Source: Mucilaginibacter sp. UR6-11 | GTDB lineage: Bacteria; Bacteroidota; Bacteroidia; Sphingobacteriales; Sphingobacteriaceae | Assembly: GCF_020880695.1 (NCBI RefSeq) | Contig: NZ_JAJIWO010000004.1 | Span: 248,001 to 312,000 of the forward strand | Reading direction: 5' to 3' | Length of the DNA: 64,000 bases | Shown here: positions 24,538-34,597 of the stretch, in pieces | How the letters are laid out: every line of letters starts with the position of its first letter | Numbering within the stretch: position 1 is the stretch's first letter | Translations under genes and position numbers: made by a program | The notes under the pieces: model-generated | Told to the model about the DNA's origin: nothing | What the model saw: the letters and a program-made list of their open reading frames with translations, nothing else | Databases searched by the model: none

Positions 24538-27336
24538 TTAAACCACCATATTAACAATACGGCCCTTAACTACAATTACCTTTTTGGGTTGTTTACCATC
24601 CAGGTAGCGTTGCACATCGGCATTCGCCAATACAAATTCTTCGATCTCCTTTGATTCCAGGCTCAGGGAAATATTCAGGTTCATCTTCGTTTTTCCGTTG
24701 ATAGAAACAGGATAAGCAAACTCGTCCTCAACCAGGTAGGCCGGGTTAAATTTAGGATAAGCCGCGTATGATAACGTACCCGCCCCATTGCCCAGCATCA
24801 CCCAAAGCTCCTCACAGATATGCGGCGCATAGGCTGATAATACCACAACCAGGTCCTGCAACACCTTGCGGTTATTGCATTTAAGATCTGTTAATTCATT
24901 TATAGCGATCATAAAGCTGGATACCGAGGTATTGAACGAAAAACGCTCAATATCTTCTTCAACCTTACGGATGATCTTGTGCAATGATTTCAATTCGGCT
25001 TTGGTCGGCTCGGCGCCTGTTACGGTAAATTCCCAGACATCGTTATGGAACAAGCGCCAGAACTTACGCAGAAATTTGAATACCCCTTCAATACCATTGG
25101 TATTCCACGGCTTGCTTTGCTCCAGCGGACCAAGGAACATCTCGTACATGCGCAAAGTATCGGCGCCGTAACGGGCAATCAGATCATCCGGGTTAACCAC
25201 GTTGAATTTAGATTTCGACATCTTTTCAACCTCAACGCCACAGATATATTTTCCGTTTTCCAGTATAAATTCGGCGTCCTGATATTCCTCGCGCCATGCT
25301 TTAAATTTATTGATGTTGAGTACTTCATTCTCAACTATATTAACATCAACGTGTAATGGAGATGTTTTATACCGGCCAATTAAACCATGCGATACAAAAG
25401 TGTTAGTACCCCTGCCCTCTTCGTCTATCAACCGGTAAACAAAGTTTGAGCGCCCCTGGATCATCCCCTGGTTAATCAGTTTCTTGAATGGCTCTTCCTC
25501 AACAACTAAGTCAATATCCTTCAAAAACTTGTTCCAGAAACGGCTGTACAGCAAGTGGCCGGTAGCATGCTCACTGCCGCCGATGTACAGGTCGACATCT
25601 TTCCAGTATGCAATAGCTTCTTTTGATGCAAACTCCCTGTCGTTATGTGCATCCATATAGCGGTACCAGTACCAGCTGCTTCCTGCCCAGCCGGGCATAG
25701 TACTCAATTCATAATCGCCCTCCGGATGCTTCCATCCTTCGGCACGGCCCAACGGGGGTTCTCCGCTTTCTGTAGGCAGGTATTTATCAACTTCGGGTAA
25801 CAACAAAGGCAAATCGCTTTCGCTGATTAAGTGTGGTAATCCTTCTTTAAAATAAACCGGCACAGGCTCGCCCCAATACCGCTGGCGGCCAAAAATCGCG
25901 TCGCGCATCCTGAAATTCACTTTCGCTTTGCCCAGGCCCAATGCTTCCAGTTTGGCAACAACTGCCGCTGTCGCTTCTTTGTATGCCAATCCGTTTATAA
26001 AATCAGAGTTGATATATCTACCTTCTTTCGTCGGGTCGGCTTCAACAGTTATATCCTGGGTATCCAGTATCGGTATTACCGGCAGGCTAAAATGCCGGGC
26101 AAACAAAAAGTCGCGCTGGTCTCCGCTGGGTACCGCCATAACAGCGCCGGTACCATATCCTGCCAAAACATAGTCGGCAATATAAATCGGAACTTTTTCA
26201 TTATTCAACGGATTGATCACATAGCTGCCCGTAAATGCGCCCGACACCGTTTTGGCATCAGCCATCCTGTCCAGCTCAGATTTCTTTTTGGTTTGGATGA
26301 TATAAGCGTCGATCCCGGCTTTTTGATCCGGGCTTGTTAATTCGGCAACCAATTCATGCTCGGGCGCTATAACCAAAAAGGTAACGCCGAAAATAGTATC
26401 AACACGGGTAGTAAAAACCTCTATATAGTTTTGAGTAGCGGGTTTTGAGTTTTGAGCATCGATAGGAAATTTTACCGACGCACCGGTACTTTTGCCTATC
26501 CAGTTACGCTGCATTTCTTTTAGCGGCTCCGGCCAGTCTATCTTGTCCAAACCTTGTAGTAAACGCTCGGCATAAGCGGTTATGCGCATGCTCCACTGCA
26601 TCATTTTCTTTTGCTCAACCGGGTAGCCGCCGCGTTCGCTAAAGCCGTCTTTCACTTCATCATTCGCTAACACGGTACCTAAAGCCGGGCACCAGTTCAC
26701 GGTGCTTTCGCGCAGATAGGTAAGGCGGTATTTTAATAATTCTTGCTGCTGCTCATTGGGGCTCTTAGCCTCCCATTCATCAGCTGTAAAGCTTGATATC
26801 TCTTCATCGGCTACGGCATTAACTCCTGCTGATCCGTTCTTTTCGAAATGTTCAACCAGTTTGGCTATTGATTGTGCCTTGTCGGCATCTTTATTATACC
26901 AGTTGTTAAACAACTGCATAAAGATCCACTGGGTCCATTTATAATAATCGGGCGAGCTGGTACGCACTTCGCGGCTCCAGTCAAACGAAAAACCGATCTG
27001 ATCCAGCTGGCGCCGGTAAGTAGCGATATTTGCTTCGGTAGTAACCGCGGGGTGCTGGCCGGTTTGTATGGCATACTGTTCGGCAGGCAGGCCGAAGCTG
27101 TCATAACCCATGGGATGCAATACGTTAAAACCCTTTAACCGTTTATAGCGTGCAAAAATATCAGAAGCAATGTAGCCCAGCGGATGGCCCACATGTAACC
27201 CCGCGCCCGATGGGTAAGGAAACATATCAAGCACGTAGTACTTCGGTTTGTCGGTTTTATCCTCAGCTTTAAAAGTTTGGTTATCGGCCCAAAACTGTTG
27301 CCACTTTTGCTCTATATCTTTAAATTGATAGTCCAT
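24538..27336 (-). CDS. leuS: Leucine--tRNA ligase
   Basis: LeuS charges tRNA-Leu with leucine in the cytoplasm. The 932-residue product has the class I HIGH-type motif HVGH at about 48-51 in [17 protein letters not shown], an editing domain in the middle containing the GTGAVMAVP motif, and the KMSKS loop at about 705-709 followed by KFNVVNPDD. The C-terminal anticodon and tail domains run to the end. The length is slightly over that of the E. coli enzyme, owing to a loop insertion near residue 160-190, which is common in Bacteroidota. It is transcribed alone, convergent with nothing and divergent from the small barrel genes. Confidence 0.97.
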   Translation of the reverse strand: MDYQFKDIEQKWQQFWADNQTFKAEDKTDKPKYYVLDMFPYPSGAGLHVGHPLGYIASDIFARYKRLKGFNVLHPMGYDSFGLPAEQYAIQTGQHPAVTTEANIATYRRQLDQIGFSFDWSREVRTSSPDYYKWTQWIFMQLFNNWYNKDADKAQSIAKLVEHFEKNGSAGVNAVADEEISSFTADEWEAKSPNEQQQELLKYRLTYLRESTVNWCPALGTVLANDEVKDGFSERGGYPVEQKKMMQWSMRITAYAERLLQGLDKIDWPEPLKEMQRNWIGKSTGASVKFPIDAQNSKPATQNYIEVFTTRVDTIFGVTFLVIAPEHELVAELTSPDQKAGIDAYIIQTKKKSELDRMADAKTVSGAFTGSYVINPLNNEKVPIYIADYVLAGYGTGAVMAVPSGDQRDFLFARHFSLPVIPILDTQDITVEADPTKEGRYINSDFINGLAYKEATAAVVAKLEALGLGKAKVNFRMRDAIFGRQRYWGEPVPVYFKEGLPHLISESDLPLLLPEVDKYLPTESGEPPLGRAEGWKHPEGDYELSTMPGWAGSSWYWYRYMDAHNDREFASKEAIAYWKDVDLYIGGSEHATGHLLYSRFWNKFLKDIDLVVEEEPFKKLINQGMIQGRSNFVYRLIDEEGRGTNTFVSHGLIGRYKTSPLHVDVNIVENEVLNINKFKAWREEYQDAEFILENGKYICGVEVEKMSKSKFNVVNPDDLIARYGADTLRMYEMFLGPLEQSKPWNTNGIEGVFKFLRKFWRLFHNDVWEFTVTGAEPTKAELKSLHKIIRKVEEDIERFSFNTSVSSFMIAINELTDLKCNNRKVLQDLVVVLSAYAPHICEELWVMLGNGAGTLSYAAYPKFNPAYLVEDEFAYPVSINGKTKMNLNISLSLESKEIEEFVLANADVQRYLDGKQPKKVIVVKGRIVNMVV

Positions 27337-27493
27337 GCTTAACTCCAGGGTTATGAACCGCGAAATTAAGAAAATCTCTATTAGTTTAGTAGCTAATTAT
27401 ATAAGTGTTGAGCTTTTGACCGCTCAACAATTAAAATATTGTTAATTAATTTCAAATTTTAAATTAATTTAGCAAACCTAAAAAGCCACAATT

Positions 27494-28108
27494 ATGAAAA
27501 AAATCTTTACAACATTAGCCATTATGTTGGGTGTATGCTCATTAGCCAGCGCACAAACTAAAAACCAAAATGAATTTGACGTTAGTGTAGGCTATGGCCT
27601 GGCTTATGTAACTGCCAACCAAACCTATGGCAGCGGCACCGGCCATATTGGCGGCGTTAATTTTGCAGTATCTGCTGATCATTATCTTAATGAATCATGG
27701 AGCATTAGAGCAAAGGTTATGTACGATCCCAAAGGCTGGGGCAACAGTTATCTCCAACTCCAGGGGAAAACGGTTACCGGCGTTTATTATTCATTAAATT
27801 ATATTACTCTGCCTGTTACCGCCAGCTGGCATTTTGGGAAAGAACATGAATGGTATGTAAATGCCGGACCATACGTAGGCTTTTTAACAAAAGCATCTGA
27901 AGACTATAATAACAGTGATTTAAAAAGCAGTTTTAACAGTGTTGATATGGGAGCTGATTTAGGATTGGGCCTAAAACTCCCGATATCCAATAAATTAAAG
28001 TTCTTTATTGAATATGATGGCCAGCTTGGTGTTTCAAACATCTTAGCCCACGATTCTTCCGGTGCCCAAAACCAGAGATCTGCTTTAAATGTCGGTATAA
28101 AATTTTAA
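27494..28108 (+). CDS. Small outer-membrane beta-barrel protein, paralogue 1
   Basis: A 204-residue secreted protein with signal peptide KKIFTTLAIMLGVCSLASAQ, then a sequence of alternating strands and a final strand ending in Phe (SALNVGIKF), as for eight-stranded OMP_b-brl_2 porin-like proteins. It is clearly related to the next gene (same signal, same DHYLNESWSIRAKVMYDPKGW-like core). Such proteins usually have structural or unknown roles. It ends in its own strong terminator, so the two paralogues are separately transcribed. Confidence 0.85.
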   Translation: MKKIFTTLAIMLGVCSLASAQTKNQNEFDVSVGYGLAYVTANQTYGSGTGHIGGVNFAVSADHYLNESWSIRAKVMYDPKGWGNSYLQLQGKTVTGVYYSLNYITLPVTASWHFGKEHEWYVNAGPYVGFLTKASEDYNNSDLKSSFNSVDMGADLGLGLKLPISNKLKFFIEYDGQLGVSNILAHDSSGAQNQRSALNVGIKF

Positions 28109-28122
28109 ACTATAAACTTCAG

Positions 28123-28156
28123 AAGGGCTTATAGGGTGCATTCCCTATAAGCCCTT
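28123..28156 (+). terminator. Strong hairpin terminator after barrel paralogue 1
   Basis: AAGGGCTTATAGGG (28123-28136) pairs perfectly with CCCTATAAGCCCTT (28143-28156) around a 6-base loop. The T-rich tail (ATTGTTAAT) is modest. Confidence 0.8.
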
Positions 28157-28201
28157 ATTGTTAATAATCCGCACGCAGAGTTTCGAATTCAAAATTTCAA
28201 T

Positions 28202-28209
28202 TATCTTTG
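28202..28209 (+). promoter_or_regulatory. -7 box of barrel paralogue 2
   Basis: TATCTTTG is an exact TAnnTTTG match, 21 bp before the ATG at 28231. A TTTCG at 28181-28185 is at the right distance for a poor -33 element. Confidence 0.5.
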
Positions 28210-28230
28210 CAAAAACTTAAACTATCACTT

Positions 28231-28833
28231 ATGAAAAAAATCCTTACCACACTTTTTATGGCGCTGGGTATTTACTCACTCGCACAGGCACAGCATAAAC
28301 CAAAGGACGAATTTGGTATTGGCTTTGGTTATAACGGCGCCTATCTTACGGCTGACAACTCCTACCAAAGCACCGACGCTATAAGTGGTTTTAACGCGCA
28401 AGTTTATGCCGACCATTATTTCAGCAGAAGCTGGAGTTTAAAAGTTAAGGTTGTTTATGACCAAAAAGGATGGGCCAACGGCTATATTAACACACCGACA
28501 TCAACTATTGATGGTGTTGATTTTAACCTTAACTATATAACTGTACCTGTATTAGCCAACTGGCATTTTGGAAGAACGCACAACTGGTACCTGGATTTTG
28601 GCCCATACATTGGTTTTTTAACCAGTGCCCATGCAGCCGGTTATGATTTAAAAGATGGCTTCAACAGTACAGACGGCGGCCTGGCTTATGGCATCGGTGT
28701 GAAAATACCGGTATCGCGCAAAACCAAGTTCTTTATAGAGTATGATGGCCAAAGCAGTGTAGTCAACGTTTTCAACTCTGGTGATGTTGCACGTAACGAA
28801 CGTTTTAGCTTTAACGTAGGGTTAGCGTTTTAA
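28231..28833 (+). CDS. Small outer-membrane beta-barrel protein, paralogue 2
   Basis: A 200-residue paralogue of the preceding gene, with signal peptide MKKILTTLFMALGIYSLAQAQ, the same strand pattern (YADHYFSRSWSLKVKVVYDQ, WHFGRTHNWYLDFGPYIGFL) and a final strand ending in Phe. The start is set at the ATG at 28231; an upstream TTG at 28207 falls in the -7 box. It has a separate promoter and terminator. Function unknown beyond residence in the outer membrane. Confidence 0.85.
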   Translation: MKKILTTLFMALGIYSLAQAQHKPKDEFGIGFGYNGAYLTADNSYQSTDAISGFNAQVYADHYFSRSWSLKVKVVYDQKGWANGYINTPTSTIDGVDFNLNYITVPVLANWHFGRTHNWYLDFGPYIGFLTSAHAAGYDLKDGFNSTDGGLAYGIGVKIPVSRKTKFFIEYDGQSSVVNVFNSGDVARNERFSFNVGLAF

Positions 28834-28879
28834 ACACCCGCCGGGAAAATATCCCGTTTTGTGAGCGGAACATTTTCAA

Positions 28880-28913
28880 ATACCCTTACGACGTTTAAAC
28901 TTCGTAAGGGTAT
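28880..28913. terminator. Hairpin terminator overlapping the convergent GNAT stop
   Basis: ATACCCTTACGA (28880-28891) pairs with TCGTAAGGGTAT (28902-28913), a 12-bp stem, with GTTTAAAC as a palindromic loop. The stop codon of the leftward GNAT gene (28895-28897) lies in the loop. It most likely ends the rightward barrel transcript. Confidence 0.75.
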
Positions 28914-29443
28914 TGTTGTTTCTGCATCTTTAAGATACCCAGTACCTCGCCATCGGGCAAAACAGCATCAACCCTTTTAACAGGCTGATAACCCATGGCG
29001 GTATAAAGCGGGACACCAGGTAAAGTTGCCCCTAATTCAAAATTGGTAAATCCGTTATTTTTTGCCTCGGTTTCGCAAACGCTGATAATACGTCTGCCTA
29101 TCCCCTGCCTGGCATAATCAGGGTGCACAAAAAATGCGCGGATTCGTGCAGCATCATGTTCAGGATTAAGCAAAGGGTCCTCAACCGGTTTATGCTGATC
29201 ACCGCCATACAGCGTATTGCGTTTGCTCCAGCCGCCACAGCCAATTATTATTCCGTCAGTTTGCGCTACATAATAAGTACCGTCAATAATCAACTGGCTA
29301 TCAATGCCAAAAATATATTTGATGGCACTGTCAATTTGAGCCGGGGTATAATAGCCAACGCTTAAACCACGCACAGATAATGCTATCAGCGCCATTAATT
29401 GCGGCACATCATCAAAAGTTGCCGGGCGGATGGTAACAGCCAT
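28895..29443 (-). CDS. GNAT-family N-acetyltransferase
   Basis: This 182-residue protein has the GNAT acetyl-CoA-binding motif in RAFFVHPDYARQGIGRRII (about 104-122; the R-Q-G-I-G-R pattern is the Q/R-x-x-G-x-G/A loop) and a C-terminal strand with a GYQPVKR turn. The acceptor is unknown. It starts 1 bp after the stop of the TPR-protein gene, so the two are translated from one leftward transcript. Its stop codon lies in the loop of a terminator used by the opposing barrel gene. Confidence 0.85.
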   Translation of the reverse strand: MAVTIRPATFDDVPQLMALIALSVRGLSVGYYTPAQIDSAIKYIFGIDSQLIIDGTYYVAQTDGIIIGCGGWSKRNTLYGGDQHKPVEDPLLNPEHDAARIRAFFVHPDYARQGIGRRIISVCETEAKNNGFTNFELGATLPGVPLYTAMGYQPVKRVDAVLPDGEVLGILKMQKQQYPYEV

Positions 29444-29444
29444 G

Positions 29445-30026
29445 TTATTCAGTTAAAATATCAATACATTTTTCAGCAAGTAATGCCAGTCTTCCGGTTA
29501 AAGTATCCAATGCCTTTTTATCTTTCAGGTTGGTATAAAGTGTTTTTATCAGGGCCAGCGTTTCATCGCTCGGATCACAGGCCTGGGCTTTTTCTAAATG
29601 CGGCAACGCTTTAGTTACCGCTGTTTTATATTGCATCTCAATTTCTTTATCCCCGGGCGATAGTTGCAGTTTCGCATACAATTCGTCTGTAGGTTTCAGG
29701 TACAGATAGCCAAGCGCGCGGTGTACCACATAATAATCGGGCTGGGCAGCGGCAACCTTTTCATATAATGGAATAGCCTCTACCGACTGGTTATCGTCAT
29801 CATATAATTTAGCAAGGCTGTTATAGAAGCTGATTTGGCTTTTGCCGGCCAGTTTACCAACGTTTGGTAAAATATTTTCGCCCAGTGCTAATGCCGCCGC
29901 AGTATTACCCTCCAGTCGCTTCAGGTTAAAATCAAGATATTGATCATAAACCGCGTCGGCTGTCTGGGCTTTAGCAATGCCCGTTAAGCAGAGTATAAAA
30001 AGCAAAATGTTTGTTCTTTTAGACAT
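29445..30026 (-). CDS. Secreted tetratricopeptide-like repeat protein
   Basis: This 193-residue protein has a signal peptide (NILLFILCLTGIAKAQ) and helical repeats resembling TPRs in the middle and C-terminal parts (AIPLYEKVAAAQPDYYVVHRALG, then ALPHLEKAQACDPSDETLAL). TPRs mediate protein contacts; partners are unknown. It lies divergent from guaA, with an 85-bp spacer, and upstream of the GNAT gene in the same transcript. Its localisation is periplasmic. Confidence 0.78.
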   Translation of the reverse strand: MSKRTNILLFILCLTGIAKAQTADAVYDQYLDFNLKRLEGNTAAALALGENILPNVGKLAGKSQISFYNSLAKLYDDDNQSVEAIPLYEKVAAAQPDYYVVHRALGYLYLKPTDELYAKLQLSPGDKEIEMQYKTAVTKALPHLEKAQACDPSDETLALIKTLYTNLKDKKALDTLTGRLALLAEKCIDILTE

Positions 30027-30100
30027 ATGACAAAGATAAGCCTAAAAATTTCAATCATTTCAAAATCAAAATTCCTTCCCAGATTTTCACCGCAAAAAAC

Positions 30101-30108
30101 TATCTTTG
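30101..30108 (+). promoter_or_regulatory. -7 box immediately before guaA
   Basis: TATCTTTG, an exact TAnnTTTG match, ends only 3 bp before the guaA ATG at 30112. No -33 TTG was found at the usual distance. If it is used, the mRNA would be leaderless. Confidence 0.5.
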
Positions 30109-30111
30109 CCC

Positions 30112-31641
30112 ATGCAAGAAAAAATCCTCATTCTTGACTTCGGCTCGCAGTTTACACAATTGATAGCGCGCCGGGTTAGGGAACTCAATATTTACTGCGA
30201 GATCCACCCATTTAACAAAATCCCTGAAATTGACGACACTGTAAAAGGAATCATCCTTTCAGGCAGCCCCTATTCGGTTCGGCAGGACGATGCGCTGCAT
30301 TTTGATTTTATGAGCTTTCATGGCAAACTGCCCATTTTAGCAGTTTGTTACGGCGCACAGTACCTGGCCCATTTTCACGGCGGTGAGGTACTGCCGTCAA
30401 GCACGCGCGAATACGGAAGGGCAAACCTGCAATTCATCAATAGCGGAAACCCATTATTTAAACAGATATCTACCGGTTCACAGGTGTGGATGTCGCACGC
30501 CGATACCATCGCCCGTATAGCTGATAACTTTGAGATCATAGCCAGCACAGATACCGTAAAGATAGCTGCCTATCAGATAACCAATACCCAAACCTACGGC
30601 ATCCAATTCCATCCCGAGGTTACCCATAGTTTAGACGGTAAACAATTGCTGCAAAACTTTTTAGTGGACATCTGCGGCTGCTCGCAGGACTGGACAGCAG
30701 ACTCGTTTGTTGAAACAACCATTGCCGCATTAAAAGAAAAACTGGGTAACGATAAAGTGGTATTAGGATTATCAGGCGGTGTTGATTCATCTGTTGCAGC
30801 CGTATTGCTGCACCATGCTATCGGCAAGAACCTGCATTGTATATTTGTTGATAATGGCTTATTGCGTAAAGACGAGTATCAGTCGGTACTGGATTCCTAT
30901 CAGCACATGGGTCTTAACATCAAAGGTATTGACGCTAAACAGCGTTTTTATGATGCACTGGCCGGATTATCAGACCCTGAAGCTAAACGTAAAGCCATAG
31001 GTCGCGTGTTTATTGAAGTTTTTGATGACGCAGCACACGAAGTACAGGACGTAAAATGGTTAGGACAAGGCACCATCTATCCGGACGTCATTGAGTCGGT
31101 ATCGGTAAAAGGTCCGTCGGCCACCATAAAATCGCACCATAACGTAGGGGGCCTGCCCGATTTCATGAAACTGAAGGTGGTTGAACCGTTAAATACTTTA
31201 TTTAAAGACGAAGTACGCCGCGTTGGTAAAGCGTTGGGCATTGATCCGACCATATTAGGCCGCCACCCTTTCCCGGGTCCGGGTTTGGCAATCAGGATAT
31301 TAGGCGAGGTAACGCCGGAAAAAGTTGCTATATTACAGGAAGCAGATGCTATTTATATCAACAATTTGCGCAGTGCAGGTGTTTATGATAAAGTATGGCA
31401 GGCCGGTACCATATTTTTACCGGTTCAATCGGTAGGGGTTATGGGCGATGAACGGACTTACGAAAACGTTGTTTGCTTACGTGCGGTTGAATCAGTTGAC
31501 GGGATGACGGCAGATTGGTGCCACTTACCTTATGATTTGCTGGCTAAGATCTCAAACGAGATCATCAATAATGTAAAAGGGATTAACCGGGTAGTATATG
31601 ATATCAGTTCAAAACCGCCTGCCACAATTGAGTGGGAATAA
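30112..31641 (+). CDS. guaA: GMP synthase (glutamine-hydrolysing)
   Basis: GuaA converts XMP to GMP with ATP and glutamine-derived ammonia. The 509-residue product has an N-terminal class I glutamine amidotransferase domain with nucleophile Cys79 in LAVCYGAQ and the His/Glu pair in FHPEVTHS, then the ATP pyrophosphatase P-loop SGGVDSS (about 221-227), and the C-terminal dimerisation domain ending IEWE. The start is placed at the ATG at 30112 ([13 protein letters not shown]), because a TTG at 30106 is inside the promoter box. The 3' end overlaps the lipoprotein gene by 44 bp. Confidence 0.97.
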   Translation: MQEKILILDFGSQFTQLIARRVRELNIYCEIHPFNKIPEIDDTVKGIILSGSPYSVRQDDALHFDFMSFHGKLPILAVCYGAQYLAHFHGGEVLPSSTREYGRANLQFINSGNPLFKQISTGSQVWMSHADTIARIADNFEIIASTDTVKIAAYQITNTQTYGIQFHPEVTHSLDGKQLLQNFLVDICGCSQDWTADSFVETTIAALKEKLGNDKVVLGLSGGVDSSVAAVLLHHAIGKNLHCIFVDNGLLRKDEYQSVLDSYQHMGLNIKGIDAKQRFYDALAGLSDPEAKRKAIGRVFIEVFDDAAHEVQDVKWLGQGTIYPDVIESVSVKGPSATIKSHHNVGGLPDFMKLKVVEPLNTLFKDEVRRVGKALGIDPTILGRHPFPGPGLAIRILGEVTPEKVAILQEADAIYINNLRSAGVYDKVWQAGTIFLPVQSVGVMGDERTYENVVCLRAVESVDGMTADWCHLPYDLLAKISNEIINNVKGINRVVYDISSKPPATIEWE

Positions 31642-32848
31642 GCGGTTAATATTTTTAGGGATTGCATTGCTAACGGCTGCGTGTTCACCAAAACTGCGGC
31701 CGGTGGCAACACCCGTAAAAACTGAAACTGAAAAGCCGGCTACCAAACCCACCCCTGCCAAACCACAACCGGGGCTGCCGGAGAGATCGACAATTTCAAT
31801 GCTCCTGCCCTTTGCGCTTGATCATTTAAACCCCGGCGCATCCTATACCGAGGCCGGTTTAAAACAAGCCAACATAGCGCTTGATTATTACCAGGGCTTT
31901 AAACTCGCATTAGATTCACTGACCGCAGCGGGCTACAATTATAAGCTGCAGATATATGATACCAAAGGATTAGCCTCACAGGCACATGCACTGGCGTTTA
32001 ACCCGCAGGTGCGCGAAAGCGACCTGATTGTAGGCCCTATTTTTCCGGAAGATCTGAAAGCATTTACCGGCGTATTAAAAGCAGCACGCAAACCCATAGT
32101 TTCGCCATTGTCACCGGCGGCTCCATCAACCTTCGGTAATCAAAATTTGGTTACCGTTACACCGCCGCTTGAATATCATGCCCGGGCAGCCGCAAAGTAT
32201 ATCCAGGCACGCTTAGTTCCGCAAAAAATATTTGTGCTTAAATCGGGCTACTCAGAAGATAATGACTACATTATCCCGTTTAAAAACGCTATAGACAGCC
32301 TTAGCGGCCGGAAAATACAGATCATACAAACAACCGTTGTAAGGGGCCGCTTAAATACAATGGCCTTACAATTTTCATTAACCGGCCCTAATATTGTGGT
32401 AATGCCATCAACCAACCAGGCATTTTTAACCATCACCATGCGGTCGCTGGATTCGCTGGCAAAACATTATCCAATTATTTTATTCGGCCACCCAAGCTGG
32501 GAAAAATTCACTTTTTTGCATAGCGAAATTTTGCAGCGGCTAAAAACACATATCACCTCGGCAGATCAGGTTGACTATAAAAGCGCTGCCACGGTTGAAT
32601 TTATGCGTAACTACCGCAAAGTTTATCATCAGGAAGCAGGTGAATATGCCATAAAAGGGTTTGATGAAGGTTTATATTTTGGCAGGTTATTAGGCGCCAA
32701 TAACGGCGAAATAAAAAATTTAACATCGGCTGATTTTACGGGAATCCATAATAATTTCCACTTTATTAAAAAGCCCGGAATTGGTTATATTAATACCCAT
32801 GTAAATATCATGGATTACCGTTATTACGAATTGAGGAAGGTAGAATGA
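31598..32848 (+). CDS. Lipoprotein with periplasmic-binding-protein type I fold
   Basis: This 416-residue protein begins with a lipoprotein signal ending in LLTAACSP (lipid-modified Cys29), a Pro/Lys/Thr linker, and then a Leu/Ile/Val-binding-like domain (Peripla_BP type 1: [26 protein letters not shown], then VVSP-like pairs and [12 protein letters not shown]). In Bacteroidota, such lipoproteins are often near LysM domain proteins; no LysM is visible here. It may bind a small ligand or peptidoglycan fragment, but this is inference. A TTG at 31628 is an alternative start giving a more typical short signal peptide. Its last four bases overlap the next start (ATGA). Confidence 0.75.
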   Translation: MISVQNRLPQLSGNKRLIFLGIALLTAACSPKLRPVATPVKTETEKPATKPTPAKPQPGLPERSTISMLLPFALDHLNPGASYTEAGLKQANIALDYYQGFKLALDSLTAAGYNYKLQIYDTKGLASQAHALAFNPQVRESDLIVGPIFPEDLKAFTGVLKAARKPIVSPLSPAAPSTFGNQNLVTVTPPLEYHARAAAKYIQARLVPQKIFVLKSGYSEDNDYIIPFKNAIDSLSGRKIQIIQTTVVRGRLNTMALQFSLTGPNIVVMPSTNQAFLTITMRSLDSLAKHYPIILFGHPSWEKFTFLHSEILQRLKTHITSADQVDYKSAATVEFMRNYRKVYHQEAGEYAIKGFDEGLYFGRLLGANNGEIKNLTSADFTGIHNNFHFIKKPGIGYINTHVNIMDYRYYELRKVE

Positions 32849-34008
32849 AGGCGATAAACCAGCTTAAAACGTTTCAGCGGATATTGGGCGAGTATCCTGC
32901 CGAAACCCCTTTAGGCAAATTTTTACCGGGCTTTTATCGCCAAAACAAACAAATGGGCTCAACCGACCGGCGCATTGCCAACCGGTTAGTTTATAATTAC
33001 TTTCGTTTAGGTAAAGCGCTTTGGAACACCCCTACCGAGGACCGTTTAATGGTTGCCGAGTTTTTATGCAATACGCAGCTTAACTCTTTCCTGCAACATT
33101 TTAAGCCCGATTGGGCGGCCTGTGTTGGCTTTACTATTGAAGAAAAAATAGACCTGGTTACCAAAACCTATCCGGGTTTTAGGCTGGAGGATGTTTTTCC
33201 GTGGACCAGCCTTATCTCGCCTGATATTGATAAAACGGCCTTTCTGAAATCGTTTTTTGTACAGCCTGATCTGTTTATCCATGTACACAACGGCTACGAC
33301 CATTTGGTAAAGGCCGAATTAAACAAAGCATCAATAGCTTTTAAAGACGAGGGGAACGGCTGTATTGCACTGCCCAACGGCACCCGGCTGGAAACTATTT
33401 TCCCGACCCAGCATTGGTTTGAGGTGCAGGACTATTCATCACAACAAACCGCCAATTATTTCAGGCCCAATGTCTGGGACTCGTGGTGGGATGCCTGCGC
33501 GGCAAGCGGCGGCAAATCTTTGCTGCTGCATGAGCTGGAGCCAAATATTAAACTGGTGGTGTCTGATATCCGTGAATCTATTTTAGCTAACCTGGACGAG
33601 CGCTTCCGCTCCGCGGGATTAATGAAATATCAAAAGAAGCAGCTGGACCTGACCCAAAACGTTGACCAAACCCTGCATGATTATGCGTTTGACGGTATTA
33701 TCCTGGATGCCCCCTGCAGCGGCTCGGGCACCTGGGGCCGCACACCCGAAATGATATCGCAATTTGAGCCGCAGAAGATAGAGTTCTTTCAGCGCCTGCA
33801 AAAAACCATAGCCGCTAACGTTATCAAATTTTTGAAAACCGGTAAACCATTAATCTATATAACCTGCTCGGCTTTTAAGGCCGAGAATGAAGATGTGGTT
33901 GATTATTTAGTTAAAGAATGTGGTTTAAAGCTGGAAGAAGTTAAAGTATTGAAAGGATATGAAGGCAAGGCAGATAGTATGTTTGTGGCAAGGCTAAGCC
34001 GGATTTAA
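32845..34008 (+). CDS. RsmB-like rRNA cytosine-C5 methyltransferase
   Basis: A 387-residue RsmB/RsmF-type RNA m5C methyltransferase. The SAM-binding motif I reads DACAASGGKS (about 213-222; many relatives have APGGK), motif IV is DAPCSGSG (288-295, Cys291), and motif VI has TCSAF (Cys341), the catalytic cysteine. It probably methylates 16S rRNA; the exact position is not predictable. The N-terminal part (about 1-130) corresponds to the region that precedes the Rossmann domain in RsmB. The ATGA overlap with the lipoprotein gene shows translational coupling. Confidence 0.88.
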   Translation: MKAINQLKTFQRILGEYPAETPLGKFLPGFYRQNKQMGSTDRRIANRLVYNYFRLGKALWNTPTEDRLMVAEFLCNTQLNSFLQHFKPDWAACVGFTIEEKIDLVTKTYPGFRLEDVFPWTSLISPDIDKTAFLKSFFVQPDLFIHVHNGYDHLVKAELNKASIAFKDEGNGCIALPNGTRLETIFPTQHWFEVQDYSSQQTANYFRPNVWDSWWDACAASGGKSLLLHELEPNIKLVVSDIRESILANLDERFRSAGLMKYQKKQLDLTQNVDQTLHDYAFDGIILDAPCSGSGTWGRTPEMISQFEPQKIEFFQRLQKTIAANVIKFLKTGKPLIYITCSAFKAENEDVVDYLVKECGLKLEEVKVLKGYEGKADSMFVARLSRI

Positions 34009-34154
34009 TTAATCAACTTATCATCCGCCTTAACATACGTCTCCCAACGTGAAAAATATTAATTTTTTTAAATATTAATATTAGGGCTTAGTTTAGCTTT
34101 ATAACCAACGACACCAATGCGGCACATTACTTTACTATTGTCTGGCGCATATTA

Positions 34155-34166
34155 GCATAATTATGC
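34155..34166. promoter_or_regulatory. 12-bp perfect palindrome upstream of the VOC gene
   Basis: GCATAATTATGC is self-complementary and sits 23 bp before the ATG at 34190, so it could be an operator. The surrounding 181-bp gap also has AATATTAA and TTAATATT arms near 34055-34080. No regulator is adjacent. Confidence 0.35.
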
Positions 34167-34189
34167 AGTCTTACTAAAACATCAACACT

Positions 34190-34585
34190 ATGAAAACAAA
34201 AAAAATCTGGGCCAATTTTAGTGTAAAAGATACCAATCGTACCTATCAATTCTACACCCAATTAGGCTTTAAGCCAAGTGCACAAAACGGTTATCCCAAG
34301 TTAGCCAGTTTCCTTTTTGGCGATGATGAATTTACAATCCACTTTTTTGAACAAGGCTCTAAAATAGATGAATATTTATCGCCCGGACCAACAACAAACA
34401 GCGAGATTATTTTTACGCTTGCCGCAGACACCGAGGCCGAAGTGAATGAATGGGCTGAGAGAGTTAAAAACGCAGGTGGCGCCATTTTTCAGGAAGTGGG
34501 CAGAGACCAGGCTAATTATTATGGCTTTGGCTTTGCAGACCCTGACGGCCATAAATTTAATGTAATACTGATGGACAAGATGTAA
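34190..34585 (+). CDS. VOC (glyoxalase/bleomycin resistance-like) family protein
   Basis: This 131-residue protein has two beta-alpha-beta-beta-beta modules typical of the vicinal oxygen chelate superfamily: the start IWANFSVKDTNRTYQFYTQLGFK and the end YGFGFADPDGHKFNVILM. Such proteins range from metal enzymes to antibiotic-binding proteins, so the reaction is not predictable. It has its own spacer upstream and converges with the MarC gene 12 bp downstream. Confidence 0.88.
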   Translation: MKTKKIWANFSVKDTNRTYQFYTQLGFKPSAQNGYPKLASFLFGDDEFTIHFFEQGSKIDEYLSPGPTTNSEIIFTLAADTEAEVNEWAERVKNAGGAIFQEVGRDQANYYGFGFADPDGHKFNVILMDKM

Positions 34586-34597
34586 GAGCCCGGCAAC

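Noticed and set aside
28207..28230. TTG start for the second barrel gene
   Set aside because: It is in the -7 box and would add residues ahead of a clear signal peptide.
30106..30111. TTG start for guaA
   Set aside because: It lies within the TATCTTTG box; the ATG at 30112 gives the usual N-terminus.
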